Source: an uncultured Erythrobacter sp.
GTDB taxonomy: Bacteria; Pseudomonadota; Alphaproteobacteria; Sphingomonadales; Sphingomonadaceae
Reading direction: 5' to 3'
DNA length: 64,000 nt
Assembly: GCA_947488755.1 (NCBI GenBank)
Contig: CANLAD010000001.1
Span: 944,247-1,008,246, forward strand
The number at the start of each line of letters is the position of its first letter. Positions within the stretch are counted from its first letter, which is position 1. Shown one piece after another: positions 1-7,098 of this stretch. Under the pieces are notes generated by a model. It was not told where the DNA came from. It did no database searches and saw nothing but the letters and a program-made list of their open reading frames with translations. The position numbers and the translations under genes are program-made.

Positions 1-2
1 TT

Positions 3-89
3 CCGTCATCGCGAGGCCTGAAAGGCCGTGGCGATCCAGTCCGTGCAGAACTGGAATGCCACGTCGCCTGCGGCTCCTCGCAATGACGG
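3..89. repeat. dispersed long palindromic repeat, copy 1
   Basis: The ends form an imperfect inverted repeat: CCGTCATCGCGAGG at 3-16 against CCTCGCAATGACGG at 76-89 (one mismatch). Inner arms around GATCCAGT (33-40) and ACTGGAAT (50-57) also pair partially, so the whole element can fold into one long hairpin. A second, clearly related copy lies at 11531-11631. It sits just downstream of bkdA2 (stop at 102), so it would be at the 3' end of the bkdA1-bkdA2 transcript. Similar elements are known to me from sphingomonads; the function is not known, transcript stabilisation or termination is inference. Confidence 0.75.
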
Positions 90-101
90 AGGAACGGACC
101 A

Positions 102-1160
102 TCACTCTGCCAGAATGCCATCGATAGCCTCACCGATGCGGACGGGGCCTGGGAAATAGGCCCATTCGAGGCTGTGCGGATAGGGCGTGTCGAAGCCGGT
201 GACGCGTTCGACCGGCGCTTCGAGATGGTAGAAGCAGCGCTCCGTCACCAGCGCCGACAGCTCCGCGCCAAAGCCTGACGTGCGCGTCGCCTCATGGACG
301 ATCAGGCAGCGCCCGGTCTTGCGAACCGAGGCCTCGATTGCCTCGATGTCGAGCGGGACGAGCGTGCGCAGATCGAGTATCTCGGCATCCACGCCCTTCG
401 CCTCGCACACGGCCTGTGCGACGTGGACCATCGTGCCATAGGTCAGCACGGTCAGCGCCTCGCCGCGCGTCACATGCCGCGCTTCGCCGAGCGGGATGCG
501 ATAATAGCCTTCGGGAACGACGCTGTCGGGATGCTTCTTCCAAGGTTCGACCGGCTTGTCGTAAAAGCCGGAGAATGGGCCGTTATAAATGCGCTTTGGC
601 TCGAAGAAGATGACCGGGTCGTTGTCTTCGATCGCAGCGATCAACAGCCCCTTGGCATCGTAGGGCGTCGCCGGGATCACCGTTTTCAAGCCCGAGACAT
701 GCGTGAAGATGCTTTCCGGCGATTGCGAGTGCGTCTGCCCGCCAAAGATCCCGCCGCCGAACGGGGAGCGCACCGTCATCGGCGCGATGAATTCGGTTGC
801 CGAGCGATAGCGCAACCGCGCCGCTTCCGAGATCAACTGGTCGAGGCCGGGATAGATGTAATCGGCAAACTGGATTTCCGGCACAGGGCGCAGGCCATAG
901 GCGCCCATGCCCACCGCAACGCCAATGATCCCGCATTCGCTGATCGGGGTGTCGAAAACGCGGGTCTTGCCATGCTTTTCCTGAAGGCCCGCGGTGCAGC
1001 GGAACACGCCGCCGAAATAGCCGACATCCTCGCCCATCACGATGACATCGTCGTCGCGCCCGAGCATGATGTCGAGCGCTTCGTTGATCGCCTCGATCAT
1101 GTTGATGCGGCGTTCGGTTTGGGCCTCTGCCGTCGGCACGGTCTGGCTGTCGGCGTTCAT
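102..1160 (-). CDS. bkdA2: branched-chain 2-oxoacid dehydrogenase E1 component, beta subunit
   Basis: 352-residue E1 beta subunit of the thiamine-diphosphate-dependent branched-chain 2-oxoacid dehydrogenase complex, which decarboxylates the 2-oxoacids of Val, Leu and Ile in the cytoplasm. The N-terminal half is the transketolase pyrimidine-binding domain; GEDVGYFGGVFR (Glu44) matches the cofactor-activating glutamate of the family, and FGGGIFGGQTHSQSPE and the C-terminal HEATRTSGFGAE segment are typical of BkdA2. The start chosen is the ATG at 1160, which overlaps the bkdA1 stop by four bases (ATGA) and implies translational coupling; the reading frame stays open further upstream but only across bkdA1. 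E2 and E3 are not in the window. Close resemblance to the Pseudomonas BkdA2 pattern makes the pyruvate dehydrogenase alternative less likely. Confidence 0.95.
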   Translation of the reverse strand: MNADSQTVPTAEAQTERRINMIEAINEALDIMLGRDDDVIVMGEDVGYFGGVFRCTAGLQEKHGKTRVFDTPISECGIIGVAVGMGAYGLRPVPEIQFADYIYPGLDQLISEAARLRYRSATEFIAPMTVRSPFGGGIFGGQTHSQSPESIFTHVSGLKTVIPATPYDAKGLLIAAIEDNDPVIFFEPKRIYNGPFSGFYDKPVEPWKKHPDSVVPEGYYRIPLGEARHVTRGEALTVLTYGTMVHVAQAVCEAKGVDAEILDLRTLVPLDIEAIEASVRKTGRCLIVHEATRTSGFGAELSALVTERCFYHLEAPVERVTGFDTPYPHSLEWAYFPGPVRIGEAIDGILAE

Positions 1161-2461
1161 TCGTAGGGCCTTTCCGTGCCGAACTTCGCGATCCGTTCGG
1201 CCGTCGCCTGCTCGGCCTGCTCCTTGAGATGCCAGGGCAGCTCCTCGAACACGTCTTCGAACATGGTGTGGAAGGGGTGGTGCAGACCGTGGCCAAGAAT
1301 GCCGTTCTTCTCGGCTTCCTTGGTGGTCGCCTTGACCCGTTCGGCGCATTCCTTGTCCATCGCGGCCTGCCGGTCCTCGTCCCATTCGCCCAGCGCGATC
1401 AGGTGGTTCTTGAGCCGCATGACCGGATCGCCCAGCGGCCATTCCTCGCGTTCCTGCGCGCTGCGATAGCCGCTCGGATCATCGGAAGTGGAGTGCCCCT
1501 CCGCGCGATAGGTAAAGAACTCGATCAGGGTCGGTCCCTGATTGGCCCGCGCCCGGTTTGCCGCCCATTGCTGCGCCGCGTAGCAGGCGAGCGCATCGTT
1601 GCCATCCACCCTCAGACCGGCGAGCCCGTATCCCAGCGCGCGCGCCGCGAACGTCGTGCGTTCTGCACCAGCAAAGCCGGAGAAGCTGCTGATCGCCCAC
1701 TGGTTGTTGATAACATTGAGGATTACCGGTGCATTATAGACCGTGGCGAATGTGCAGGCGCTGTGGAAATCGCCCTCCGCCGTGGACCCCTCGCCCACCC
1801 AGGTCGCCGCAATGCGGCTGTCGCCCTTGATCGCGCTCGCCATCGCCCAGCCGACCGCCTGCGGGGTTTGTGTCGCGAGATTGCCGGAAATGCTGAAGAA
1901 GCTGTGTTCGCGGCTTGAATACATGATCGGCAGCTGGCGGCCCTTCAGCTTGTCGCCCTTGTTCGAATAGATCTGGTTGATCATTTCGAGCAGCGGATAA
2001 CCGCGCGCGATCAGCACGCCCTGCTGGCGATAGCTGGGGAACACCATGTCATCGCTCGCCAGCGCCATCGAGGCGGCCACGCTCGTCGCCTCCTCGCCGG
2101 TGCATTTCATGTAAAACGAAGTCTTGCCCTGCCGCTGGCCGCGAAACATGCGCTCATCGAACGCGCGGACCAGCGCCATGTGGCCGAGCATGGTGCGCAG
2201 GGTTTCGGGATCGAGCTTGGGATCCCAGGGTCCGTGCGCCCTGTCGTCCTCGCCCAGCACCCGCACGAGGCTGTAGGCGAGATCCTTCATATCCTCCGGC
2301 TTGGCGCTTTCATCGGGACGCGGCTGAGCACCTGCTTCGCCAACATCGATATCGGAGAAATCGACCGTGTCGCCGGGGCGGCATTTGGGCTCGGGCACGT
2401 GGAGGGCGAGCGCGGGACGGTTGTCGCCTGCGGGTGGGGTGTGGTCGGCCTGATCGGCCAT
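1157..2461 (-). CDS. bkdA1: branched-chain 2-oxoacid dehydrogenase E1 component, alpha subunit
   Basis: 434-residue E1 alpha subunit, partner of the downstream bkdA2. It carries the long N-terminal extension typical of BkdA1 (segment LALHVPEPKCRPGDTVDF near residues 18-35), the thiamine-diphosphate motif that begins GEGSTAEGD and ends about 30 residues later in NN (around residues 220-250), and the active-site loop YRAEGHSTSDDPSGYR. KGRQLPIMYSSRE and FFSISGNLATQ are further family landmarks. It is the first gene of a two-gene unit; only about 100 non-coding bases separate it from thyA upstream and I see no convincing promoter there. The E1 alpha assignment is secure; the substrate range is inferred from similarity to the Bkd rather than the Pdh group. 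Confidence 0.95.
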   Translation of the reverse strand: MADQADHTPPAGDNRPALALHVPEPKCRPGDTVDFSDIDVGEAGAQPRPDESAKPEDMKDLAYSLVRVLGEDDRAHGPWDPKLDPETLRTMLGHMALVRAFDERMFRGQRQGKTSFYMKCTGEEATSVAASMALASDDMVFPSYRQQGVLIARGYPLLEMINQIYSNKGDKLKGRQLPIMYSSREHSFFSISGNLATQTPQAVGWAMASAIKGDSRIAATWVGEGSTAEGDFHSACTFATVYNAPVILNVINNQWAISSFSGFAGAERTTFAARALGYGLAGLRVDGNDALACYAAQQWAANRARANQGPTLIEFFTYRAEGHSTSDDPSGYRSAQEREEWPLGDPVMRLKNHLIALGEWDEDRQAAMDKECAERVKATTKEAEKNGILGHGLHHPFHTMFEDVFEELPWHLKEQAEQATAERIAKFGTERPYE

Positions 2462-2566
2462 GAATACGCTCTCCCTTTCGGCCGATGACAGCCGCGCTTT
2501 GTCGTTTTCTGGGCGCTGGTTATTTCAGCGTCCAAGGGGGGTCAAGCGTTCCCGAGAGGGTATAGA

Positions 2567-3544
2567 TCAGACCGCAACAGGGGCCTTGATCGGGGGGTGC
2601 GGGGCGTAATCATGCACCACGAAATCATCGATCCGGTAATCGAATATTGTTTCGGGCTTTCTGACGATTTCGAGGAGAGGGCGCCCGGTCGGCTCACGGG
2701 TCAGCTGTTCCTCGATCAGATCGGCGTGATTGAGGTAGAGATGCACATCGCCGCCCATCCATACCAGCTCGCCAGGCTGCATGTCGGTCTGCTGCGCCAT
2801 CATCCGGGTGAGCAGCGCGGCGGACCACAGATTGAACGGCAGGCCCAGCGCGACGTCGCAGCTGCGCTGATAAAGCAAACAATTGAGCCGCGCGTCCGCG
2901 CCCTCCCCCTCGACATGGAACTGGTAGGTCTTGTGGCACGGGGGCAGCGCCATGCGGTCGAGCTCGGCGACGTTCCAGCCCTCGATAATATGGCGGCGGC
3001 TGGCGGGGTTGGTGCGAAGGCTGTCGACCACCTGAGCGACCTGATTGATCCCCTCGCCCGGTTCATACAGACCGTCGGGGCGATACCGGTAGGTCGGCCA
3101 GTCGACCCATTGCTTGCCATAGACCGGGCCGAGATCGCCCCACTTTTCCGCGAACGCTTCGTCATCCGCAATCCGCTGAACGAACGCGTCGAGCGGCAGA
3201 TTGTCACCGGTTTCGCGGACATAGCGGGCGTGTGGCCACTCGTTCCAGATCTTGACGCCTTGCAGCACGAGCGGGCGAATGTTCGTCTCGCCGGTCAGGA
3301 ACCACAGCATCTCGCGTGTCGCGGTCTTCCAATAGACCCGCTTGGTGGTCAGCAAAGGCATCGCGCCGTCGACGAGCGAGAAGCGAAGCTGCGCCCCGCA
3401 CACGGATCGTGTGCCAATCCCCGTCCTGTCTAGACGTTTGCTACCCTGCTCCCATATCTTCCGCATCAAGCGAAGATAGTGATGCTCAGGATGGTTCGGA
3501 TCTTTCGTTTCCGGAACGAAGAAATCTAGTTGTGCCTGCTCCAT
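2567..3544 (-). CDS. thyA: thymidylate synthase
   Basis: Converts dUMP to dTMP with methylene-tetrahydrofolate as methyl donor and reductant. The catalytic cysteine lies in LPPCHKTYQFHV, followed by the conserved LLYQRSCDVALGLPFN dUMP-binding stretch and a DVHLYLNHADL motif. At about 325 residues it is of the longer (about 316-residue) type that has an insertion in the small domain (around WNEWPHARYVRETGDNLPLD) rather than the 264-residue E. coli type. The ATG at 3544 is preferred because conserved sequence starts after it; a GTG at 3571 would add nine residues. No dihydrofolate reductase gene follows, so the usual thyA-folA pairing is not seen here. Confidence 0.95.
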   Translation of the reverse strand: MEQAQLDFFVPETKDPNHPEHHYLRLMRKIWEQGSKRLDRTGIGTRSVCGAQLRFSLVDGAMPLLTTKRVYWKTATREMLWFLTGETNIRPLVLQGVKIWNEWPHARYVRETGDNLPLDAFVQRIADDEAFAEKWGDLGPVYGKQWVDWPTYRYRPDGLYEPGEGINQVAQVVDSLRTNPASRRHIIEGWNVAELDRMALPPCHKTYQFHVEGEGADARLNCLLYQRSCDVALGLPFNLWSAALLTRMMAQQTDMQPGELVWMGGDVHLYLNHADLIEEQLTREPTGRPLLEIVRKPETIFDYRIDDFVVHDYAPHPPIKAPVAV

Positions 3545-3676
3545 CGGCGCACCCAGCCAAGCGGCGGTCACCTTGTGAAATCCCGTTGCTTTGCTTTTGG
3601 CATAGCCCTGTGTCCCTCTCCGGCAAGACCTGTGAATAACGCTGGAAAACTATCAGAGTCTCGTGGAATATTGAGG

Positions 3677-3705
3677 CTTGAAGTTAGGGTTTGTGAGGGT
3701 TAGAG
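3677..3705 (+). promoter_or_regulatory. predicted sigma70-type promoter of tRNA-Pro
   Basis: CTTGAA (3677-3682) and TTAGAG (3700-3705) are separated by 17 bases, similar to the CTTGAC/TATAAT-like arrangement of alphaproteobacterial housekeeping promoters. It lies about 45 bases upstream of the tRNA-Pro gene. Based on spacing and position only. Confidence 0.4.
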
Positions 3706-3725
3706 CGCCGCCTCTGTCTCGTATT

Positions 3726-3744
3726 GGGGAGTTCTCCCCGAACA
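3726..3744 (+). repeat. hairpin and partial copy of the tRNA-Pro 3' end
   Basis: GGGGAG (3726-3731) and CTCCCC (3734-3739) form a six-base-pair inverted repeat with a two-base centre. The bases CTCCCCGAACA (3734-3744) match the 3' terminus of the adjacent tRNA-Pro, CTCCCCGACCA (3816-3826), at ten of eleven positions. It may be a fossil of an older tRNA copy or an integration scar; this is inference. Confidence 0.4.
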
Positions 3745-3749
3745 TCGGT

Positions 3750-3826
3750 CGGGGAGTAGCTCAGCCTGGTAGAGCACTGTCTTCGGGAGGCAGGGGCCGG
3801 AGGTTCGAATCCTCTCTCCCCGACCA
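3750..3826 (+). tRNA. tRNA-Pro (anticodon CGG)
   Basis: A 77-base cloverleaf with acceptor CGGGGAG/CTCCCCG, D arm GCTC...GAGC, anticodon stem CTGTC/GGCAG with loop TTCGGGA (anticodon CGG, reading CCG), T arm GGAGG-TTCGAAT-CCTCT and an encoded ACCA end. All stems pair (one G-T). Followed directly by a strong hairpin. Confidence 0.95.
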
Positions 3827-3874
3827 GCATTTCGCGACTCAAAACCATCCGGGGGATGGTTTTGGCCGAAATGC
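3827..3874 (+). terminator. nested hairpin terminator after tRNA-Pro
   Basis: A perfect ten-base-pair stem AAAACCATCC (3841-3850) with GGATGGTTTT (3854-3863) is nested in an outer eight-base-pair stem GCATTTCG (3827-3834) with CGAAATGC (3867-3874). It starts at the base after the tRNA CCA. The TTTT on the descending arm could serve as the release tract; the minus-strand DUF3429 gene ends 40 bases further on, so it may act in both directions. Confidence 0.7.
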
Positions 3875-3914
3875 TCCCAAGCGATAGCGCGGGAGGCCGT
3901 TTCGCCCCCAGCCG

Positions 3915-4370
3915 CTAAACCAGCCGCACCGACGCAAAGCCCAGGGCGATCGTCAGCAACCCCAGCCCTACCGAAAGCTGCACCCGCAGCATGAAAAAGT
4001 CGCGCGCCGCGTAGCCGAGCGCTCGGTCGACCAGCGGCGACAGAAGGATCAGCGCGCCAAGATACAGCAGCGCAGGCGCGGGCCATTCCCACCCGAACGT
4101 CCAGGGCAGAAACAGCGCCACCGCCAGCAGGCTCGGCATCACGGCGACGAGGTATACGCCTGCCCCCGCGCGCCCGCTCGCAATCGCCTGCCCCCACCAC
4201 ACTCCGCCGAGAAAGCTGAAAATCGCCGCCGCATAGGCAAACCCTCCGGCCAGCGCGTCGTAGGCATATTCGTGACCGGTCAGAACCAGTGCGAGACAGA
4301 AGATCTGCGGCAGCAGCCCGGCATAGCCGAGCCAGCGCGCGGCGGGGGTAAGCGTATTGGTCCCATCCAT
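3915..4370 (-). CDS. DUF3429 family inner-membrane protein
   Basis: About 151 residues with roughly five hydrophobic membrane segments (LGYAGLLPQIFCLALVL; FAYAAAIFSFLGGVWWG; LVAVMPSLLAVALFL; ALLYLGALILLSPLV; LSVGLGLLTIALGFA). The FLGGVWWG motif and overall length fit DUF3429, an uncharacterised membrane family. The ATG at 4370 is preferred over one at 4385 since the conserved part begins with the MDGTNTLTPAARWLGYAG stretch. It is divergent from the SDR gene at 4450, leaving 79 bases for both promoters. No function can be given. Confidence 0.75.
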   Translation of the reverse strand: MDGTNTLTPAARWLGYAGLLPQIFCLALVLTGHEYAYDALAGGFAYAAAIFSFLGGVWWGQAIASGRAGAGVYLVAVMPSLLAVALFLPWTFGWEWPAPALLYLGALILLSPLVDRALGYAARDFFMLRVQLSVGLGLLTIALGFASVRLV

Positions 4371-4449
4371 GAGGCGACAAACCATGACGGACGGCGCCCG
4401 GTTCCCGCAATTGCTTGATCCTTCGCCGCATCGCCGCCAAGCTCACCCG

Positions 4450-5223
4450 ATGAACCTGTTCGATCTATCGGGCCGCGTTGCGGTCATCACCGGGGGCAAT
4501 GGCGGACTCGGCCTTGCTATGGCGCGCGGGCTGGCGAAGGCGGGCGCGCATGTCGCGATCTGGGCGCGCGATGCGGACAAGAATGCGGCGGCCATCGAAG
4601 AACTCGGCAGGCTCGGCGCGGGAGAAGCGCGCGCAATGATTTGCGATGTGACGCAAGGACAACAAATCGAAGCGGCGATGGCCGCAACGCTCGACGCCTT
4701 CGGACGGGTCGATGTGTGCTTCGCCAATGCAGGGCGGTCTGGCGCGGGGACGCGCATCCCGGAGATGAGCGTCGAAGGCTGGGACGCGGTCATGGCGGTC
4801 AACACGCGCGGCGCGGCGCTGACCTACAAACACGTCACACGCCATATGATCGAGCGGGCGGAGAGCGGCGATCCGGGCGGAAAGCTGATCGCGACCTCAT
4901 CCGGGCAGTCGATCATGGGCGTCAACAAGAGCTCTGATTATGCCGCATCCAAGGCTGCTCTCAACGGACTGACGCGCGGGGCGGCGTTCGAGCTGGCGCG
5001 TTATGGCATCACCGCCAATGCGCTGTTGTTTGGGTTTTACGAGACCGACATTACCGCCGCGGCCAATCCCAAATTCGCCGAATGGATGGCGCAGCGCATT
5101 CCCTTGCGGCGGCCCGGCGATCACGAGGGGCTGGAGGGTGTGGCGGTGTTCTTCGCATCGTCACACAGCGACTACATCACCGGGCAATGCCTGCCGGTCG
5201 ATGGTGGATTGTCGATCAGCTAG
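4450..5223 (+). CDS. SDR family NAD(P)-dependent oxidoreductase
   Basis: A 257-residue classical short-chain dehydrogenase/reductase. It shows the cofactor motif TGGNGGLG near residues 15-22, the structural NAG motif (FANAGRSGAG), an active-site Ser in TSSGQSIMG and the catalytic YAASK, and ends with the family's GQCLPVDGG signature. Substrate is not predictable: these enzymes act on 3-oxoacyl chains, sugars, steroids and many others, and annotation as a FabG-like reductase or gluconate dehydrogenase would be guesswork. The ATG at 4450 begins directly before the MNLFDLSGRVAVITGG start typical for the family; the frame is open farther upstream but overlaps the divergent gene. Confidence 0.9.
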   Translation: MNLFDLSGRVAVITGGNGGLGLAMARGLAKAGAHVAIWARDADKNAAAIEELGRLGAGEARAMICDVTQGQQIEAAMAATLDAFGRVDVCFANAGRSGAGTRIPEMSVEGWDAVMAVNTRGAALTYKHVTRHMIERAESGDPGGKLIATSSGQSIMGVNKSSDYAASKAALNGLTRGAAFELARYGITANALLFGFYETDITAAANPKFAEWMAQRIPLRRPGDHEGLEGVAVFFASSHSDYITGQCLPVDGGLSIS

Positions 5224-5378
5224 CGCCTGCGGTAGGCTTTTCTCAACACCGAGCCAAGCTTTTGGTTCCATTCGCTTTTTCGGAACGCAAACGTGCCTGA
5301 CCCCGTTGATTGGGCAGAAGCGGCGATGATGATAGATCCCCGGCCGCAAAGCGAACCGAAGACAAGGAACCATACGAG

Positions 5379-5561
5379 ATGCTCGAACTCATTACCCTGA
5401 TCGCCACGATTCTCATTCCCCCGCTCGGCGTTGCGCTGAAGAAGGGTCTTAGCACCGATTTCTGGATCAATTTGATCCTCACGCTGCTGTTCTTCATCCC
5501 CGGCCTGATCCACGGTATTTATGTGAACTACCTCAAGGGTGGTGACCGAGCGATCGCCTAA
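5379..5561 (+). CDS. Pmp3/YqaE family small membrane protein
   Basis: A 60-residue protein with two hydrophobic helices, LITLIATILIPPLGVAL and FWINLILTLLFFIPGLIHGIYV. IPPLGVAL and the FFIPGLIHGIYV end are the signature of the Pmp3/YqaE (UPF0057) family, which in yeast and plants is linked to membrane potential and salt or cold stress; the bacterial role is not settled. The ATG at 5379 follows an AAGG-containing ribosome site. It stands alone, followed by a strong GC-rich hairpin. Confidence 0.9.
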   Translation: MLELITLIATILIPPLGVALKKGLSTDFWINLILTLLFFIPGLIHGIYVNYLKGGDRAIA

Positions 5562-5601
5562 CACAACACACAATCTGACTTGATCGCACGATCGAGCGGC
5601 A

Positions 5602-5627
5602 CGGGCCCGGGACATTTCCCGGGCCCG
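5602..5627 (+). terminator. GC-rich hairpin terminator
   Basis: An eleven-base-pair perfect stem, CGGGCCCGGGA (5602-5612) with TCCCGGGCCCG (5617-5627), loop CATT. It lies 40 bases after the Pmp3-like gene and about 60 before the ABC1 kinase. The following CGTCGTTTGTGTG is only weakly T-rich, so termination is likely but not certain. Confidence 0.65.
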
Positions 5628-5688
5628 CGTCGTTTGTGTGCGGGTTTCGAGTTGCGGGGCCGCCCATGCGTGCCCACTTGGAGTGACG

Positions 5689-7098
5689 ATGGACGACAAC
5701 ACATTCGATAACGAGCCTGGCGAAGATGGCGATGGCGGCTTCCGCGATCGACCCGAAGACAAGTCCCGCCAGCGCGCGGTTCCGTCCGGCCGCATGGCGC
5801 GTATCGGCACGTTCGGGCGTCTGGTCGGCGGTGTCGCGGGCGGCATGGCGGCCGAGGGCGCGCGGCGACTACGAAGCGGCGAACCGATCAATCCGCGCGA
5901 TCTCGTCCTGACGCCGGGCAATGTGCAGCGCATGACCGATCGCCTCTCGCATCTGCGCGGTGCGGCGATGAAAATGGGGCAGACGATCAGCCTGGACGCA
6001 GGAGATTTCCTGCCTGACGAGCTGTCGAAAATCCTCGCGACCTTGCGCGATCAGGCGAACTTCATGCCGACCAAGCAGCTCGACAAGGTGCTGAAGGCGG
6101 AATGGGGTGCGGACTGGCGCAAGCAGTTCCGCTGGTTCAACCCCCGCCCCATCGCCGCCGCCTCGATCGGGCAGGTGCACAAGGCGCTGACCCGCGATGG
6201 CGAATTGCTGGCGATCAAGGTGCAATATCCCGGCGTTGCCAGAAGCATCGACAGCGATGTCGATAACGTGATGACGCTATTGAAGGTCGCAGGCTTCGCC
6301 CCGCCCGAAATCGAGGTCGATAAGCTGCTCGCCGCGGCCAAACGCCAATTGCACGAGGAAGCCGACTACCAGCGCGAGGGCGAGCAGATGCAGCTCTATC
6401 GCGAAAAGCTCGCCGATACCGAAGGCTTCGTGGTGCCGCGCCTGCATGAAGGTCTGACGCGCGGTTCGATCCTGGCGATGAGTTTCGAGGAAGGCGTCTC
6501 GATCGAGGCGCTGGCCGATGAGCCGGACGAGCGCCGCGACGAAGTCTACGCCCGCCTGCTGCGGCTGGTGGCGCGCGAATTGTTCGAATTCGGGATCATG
6601 CAGACCGATCCAAACTTCGCCAACTTCCACTTCCGCCGCGAAACGGGCGAGATCGTGCTGCTCGATTTCGGAGCCTGCCGCCCGGTCGATCCGGCGGTCG
6701 CGAACGGGTATCGCGCCATGCTCATCGCCGGATTGAAAGGCGACCGCGAAGAGGTGCTTAAGGAAACGATCAACGCCGGTTTCATGATGCCGATCGTGGC
6801 CGAAAAGCACCCCGAGCGGGTCAATCGCATGATCGAGATCGTGATCAGCGAAATGCGCGAGGACAGGAAGTTCGACTTCGGCGACCGCGCCTTCGTGCCG
6901 CTGTTGCGCGAGGAAGGTTATGCCATCGCGCAGGACAAGGACACCTGGGCCTTCCCACCGGTCGAGACGCTGTTCGTCCAACGCAAGGTCAGCGGCACCG
7001 CGCTGCTGGGCGCGCGGCTCAAGGCGAAGGCGAATGTGCGGCGAATTACCGAAGATGTGCTGGGCTATACCGAGCCGTTTCCGGTGCCGCAGCCCTAG
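5689..7098 (+). CDS. ABC1/AarF/UbiB family atypical kinase
   Basis: A 469-residue member of the ABC1 (UbiB/ADCK) family of atypical kinases/ATPases, members of which support ubiquinone synthesis. Visible motifs: the family-specific KMGQ motif (residues near 100), the alanine-rich loop AAASIGQVH, the lysine of AIKVQYPG, EADYQREGEQM, and the catalytic/metal section DPNFANFHF with LLDFGACR (DFG). The usual hydrophobic C-terminal tail of UbiB is not obvious, so it is closer to the shorter ADCK3-like ABC1 proteins. Start at 5689 is backed by GGAG five bases upstream. The stop overlaps the stop of the converging DUF885 gene. Confidence 0.9.
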   Translation: MDDNTFDNEPGEDGDGGFRDRPEDKSRQRAVPSGRMARIGTFGRLVGGVAGGMAAEGARRLRSGEPINPRDLVLTPGNVQRMTDRLSHLRGAAMKMGQTISLDAGDFLPDELSKILATLRDQANFMPTKQLDKVLKAEWGADWRKQFRWFNPRPIAAASIGQVHKALTRDGELLAIKVQYPGVARSIDSDVDNVMTLLKVAGFAPPEIEVDKLLAAAKRQLHEEADYQREGEQMQLYREKLADTEGFVVPRLHEGLTRGSILAMSFEEGVSIEALADEPDERRDEVYARLLRLVARELFEFGIMQTDPNFANFHFRRETGEIVLLDFGACRPVDPAVANGYRAMLIAGLKGDREEVLKETINAGFMMPIVAEKHPERVNRMIEIVISEMREDRKFDFGDRAFVPLLREEGYAIAQDKDTWAFPPVETLFVQRKVSGTALLGARLKAKANVRRITEDVLGYTEPFPVPQP

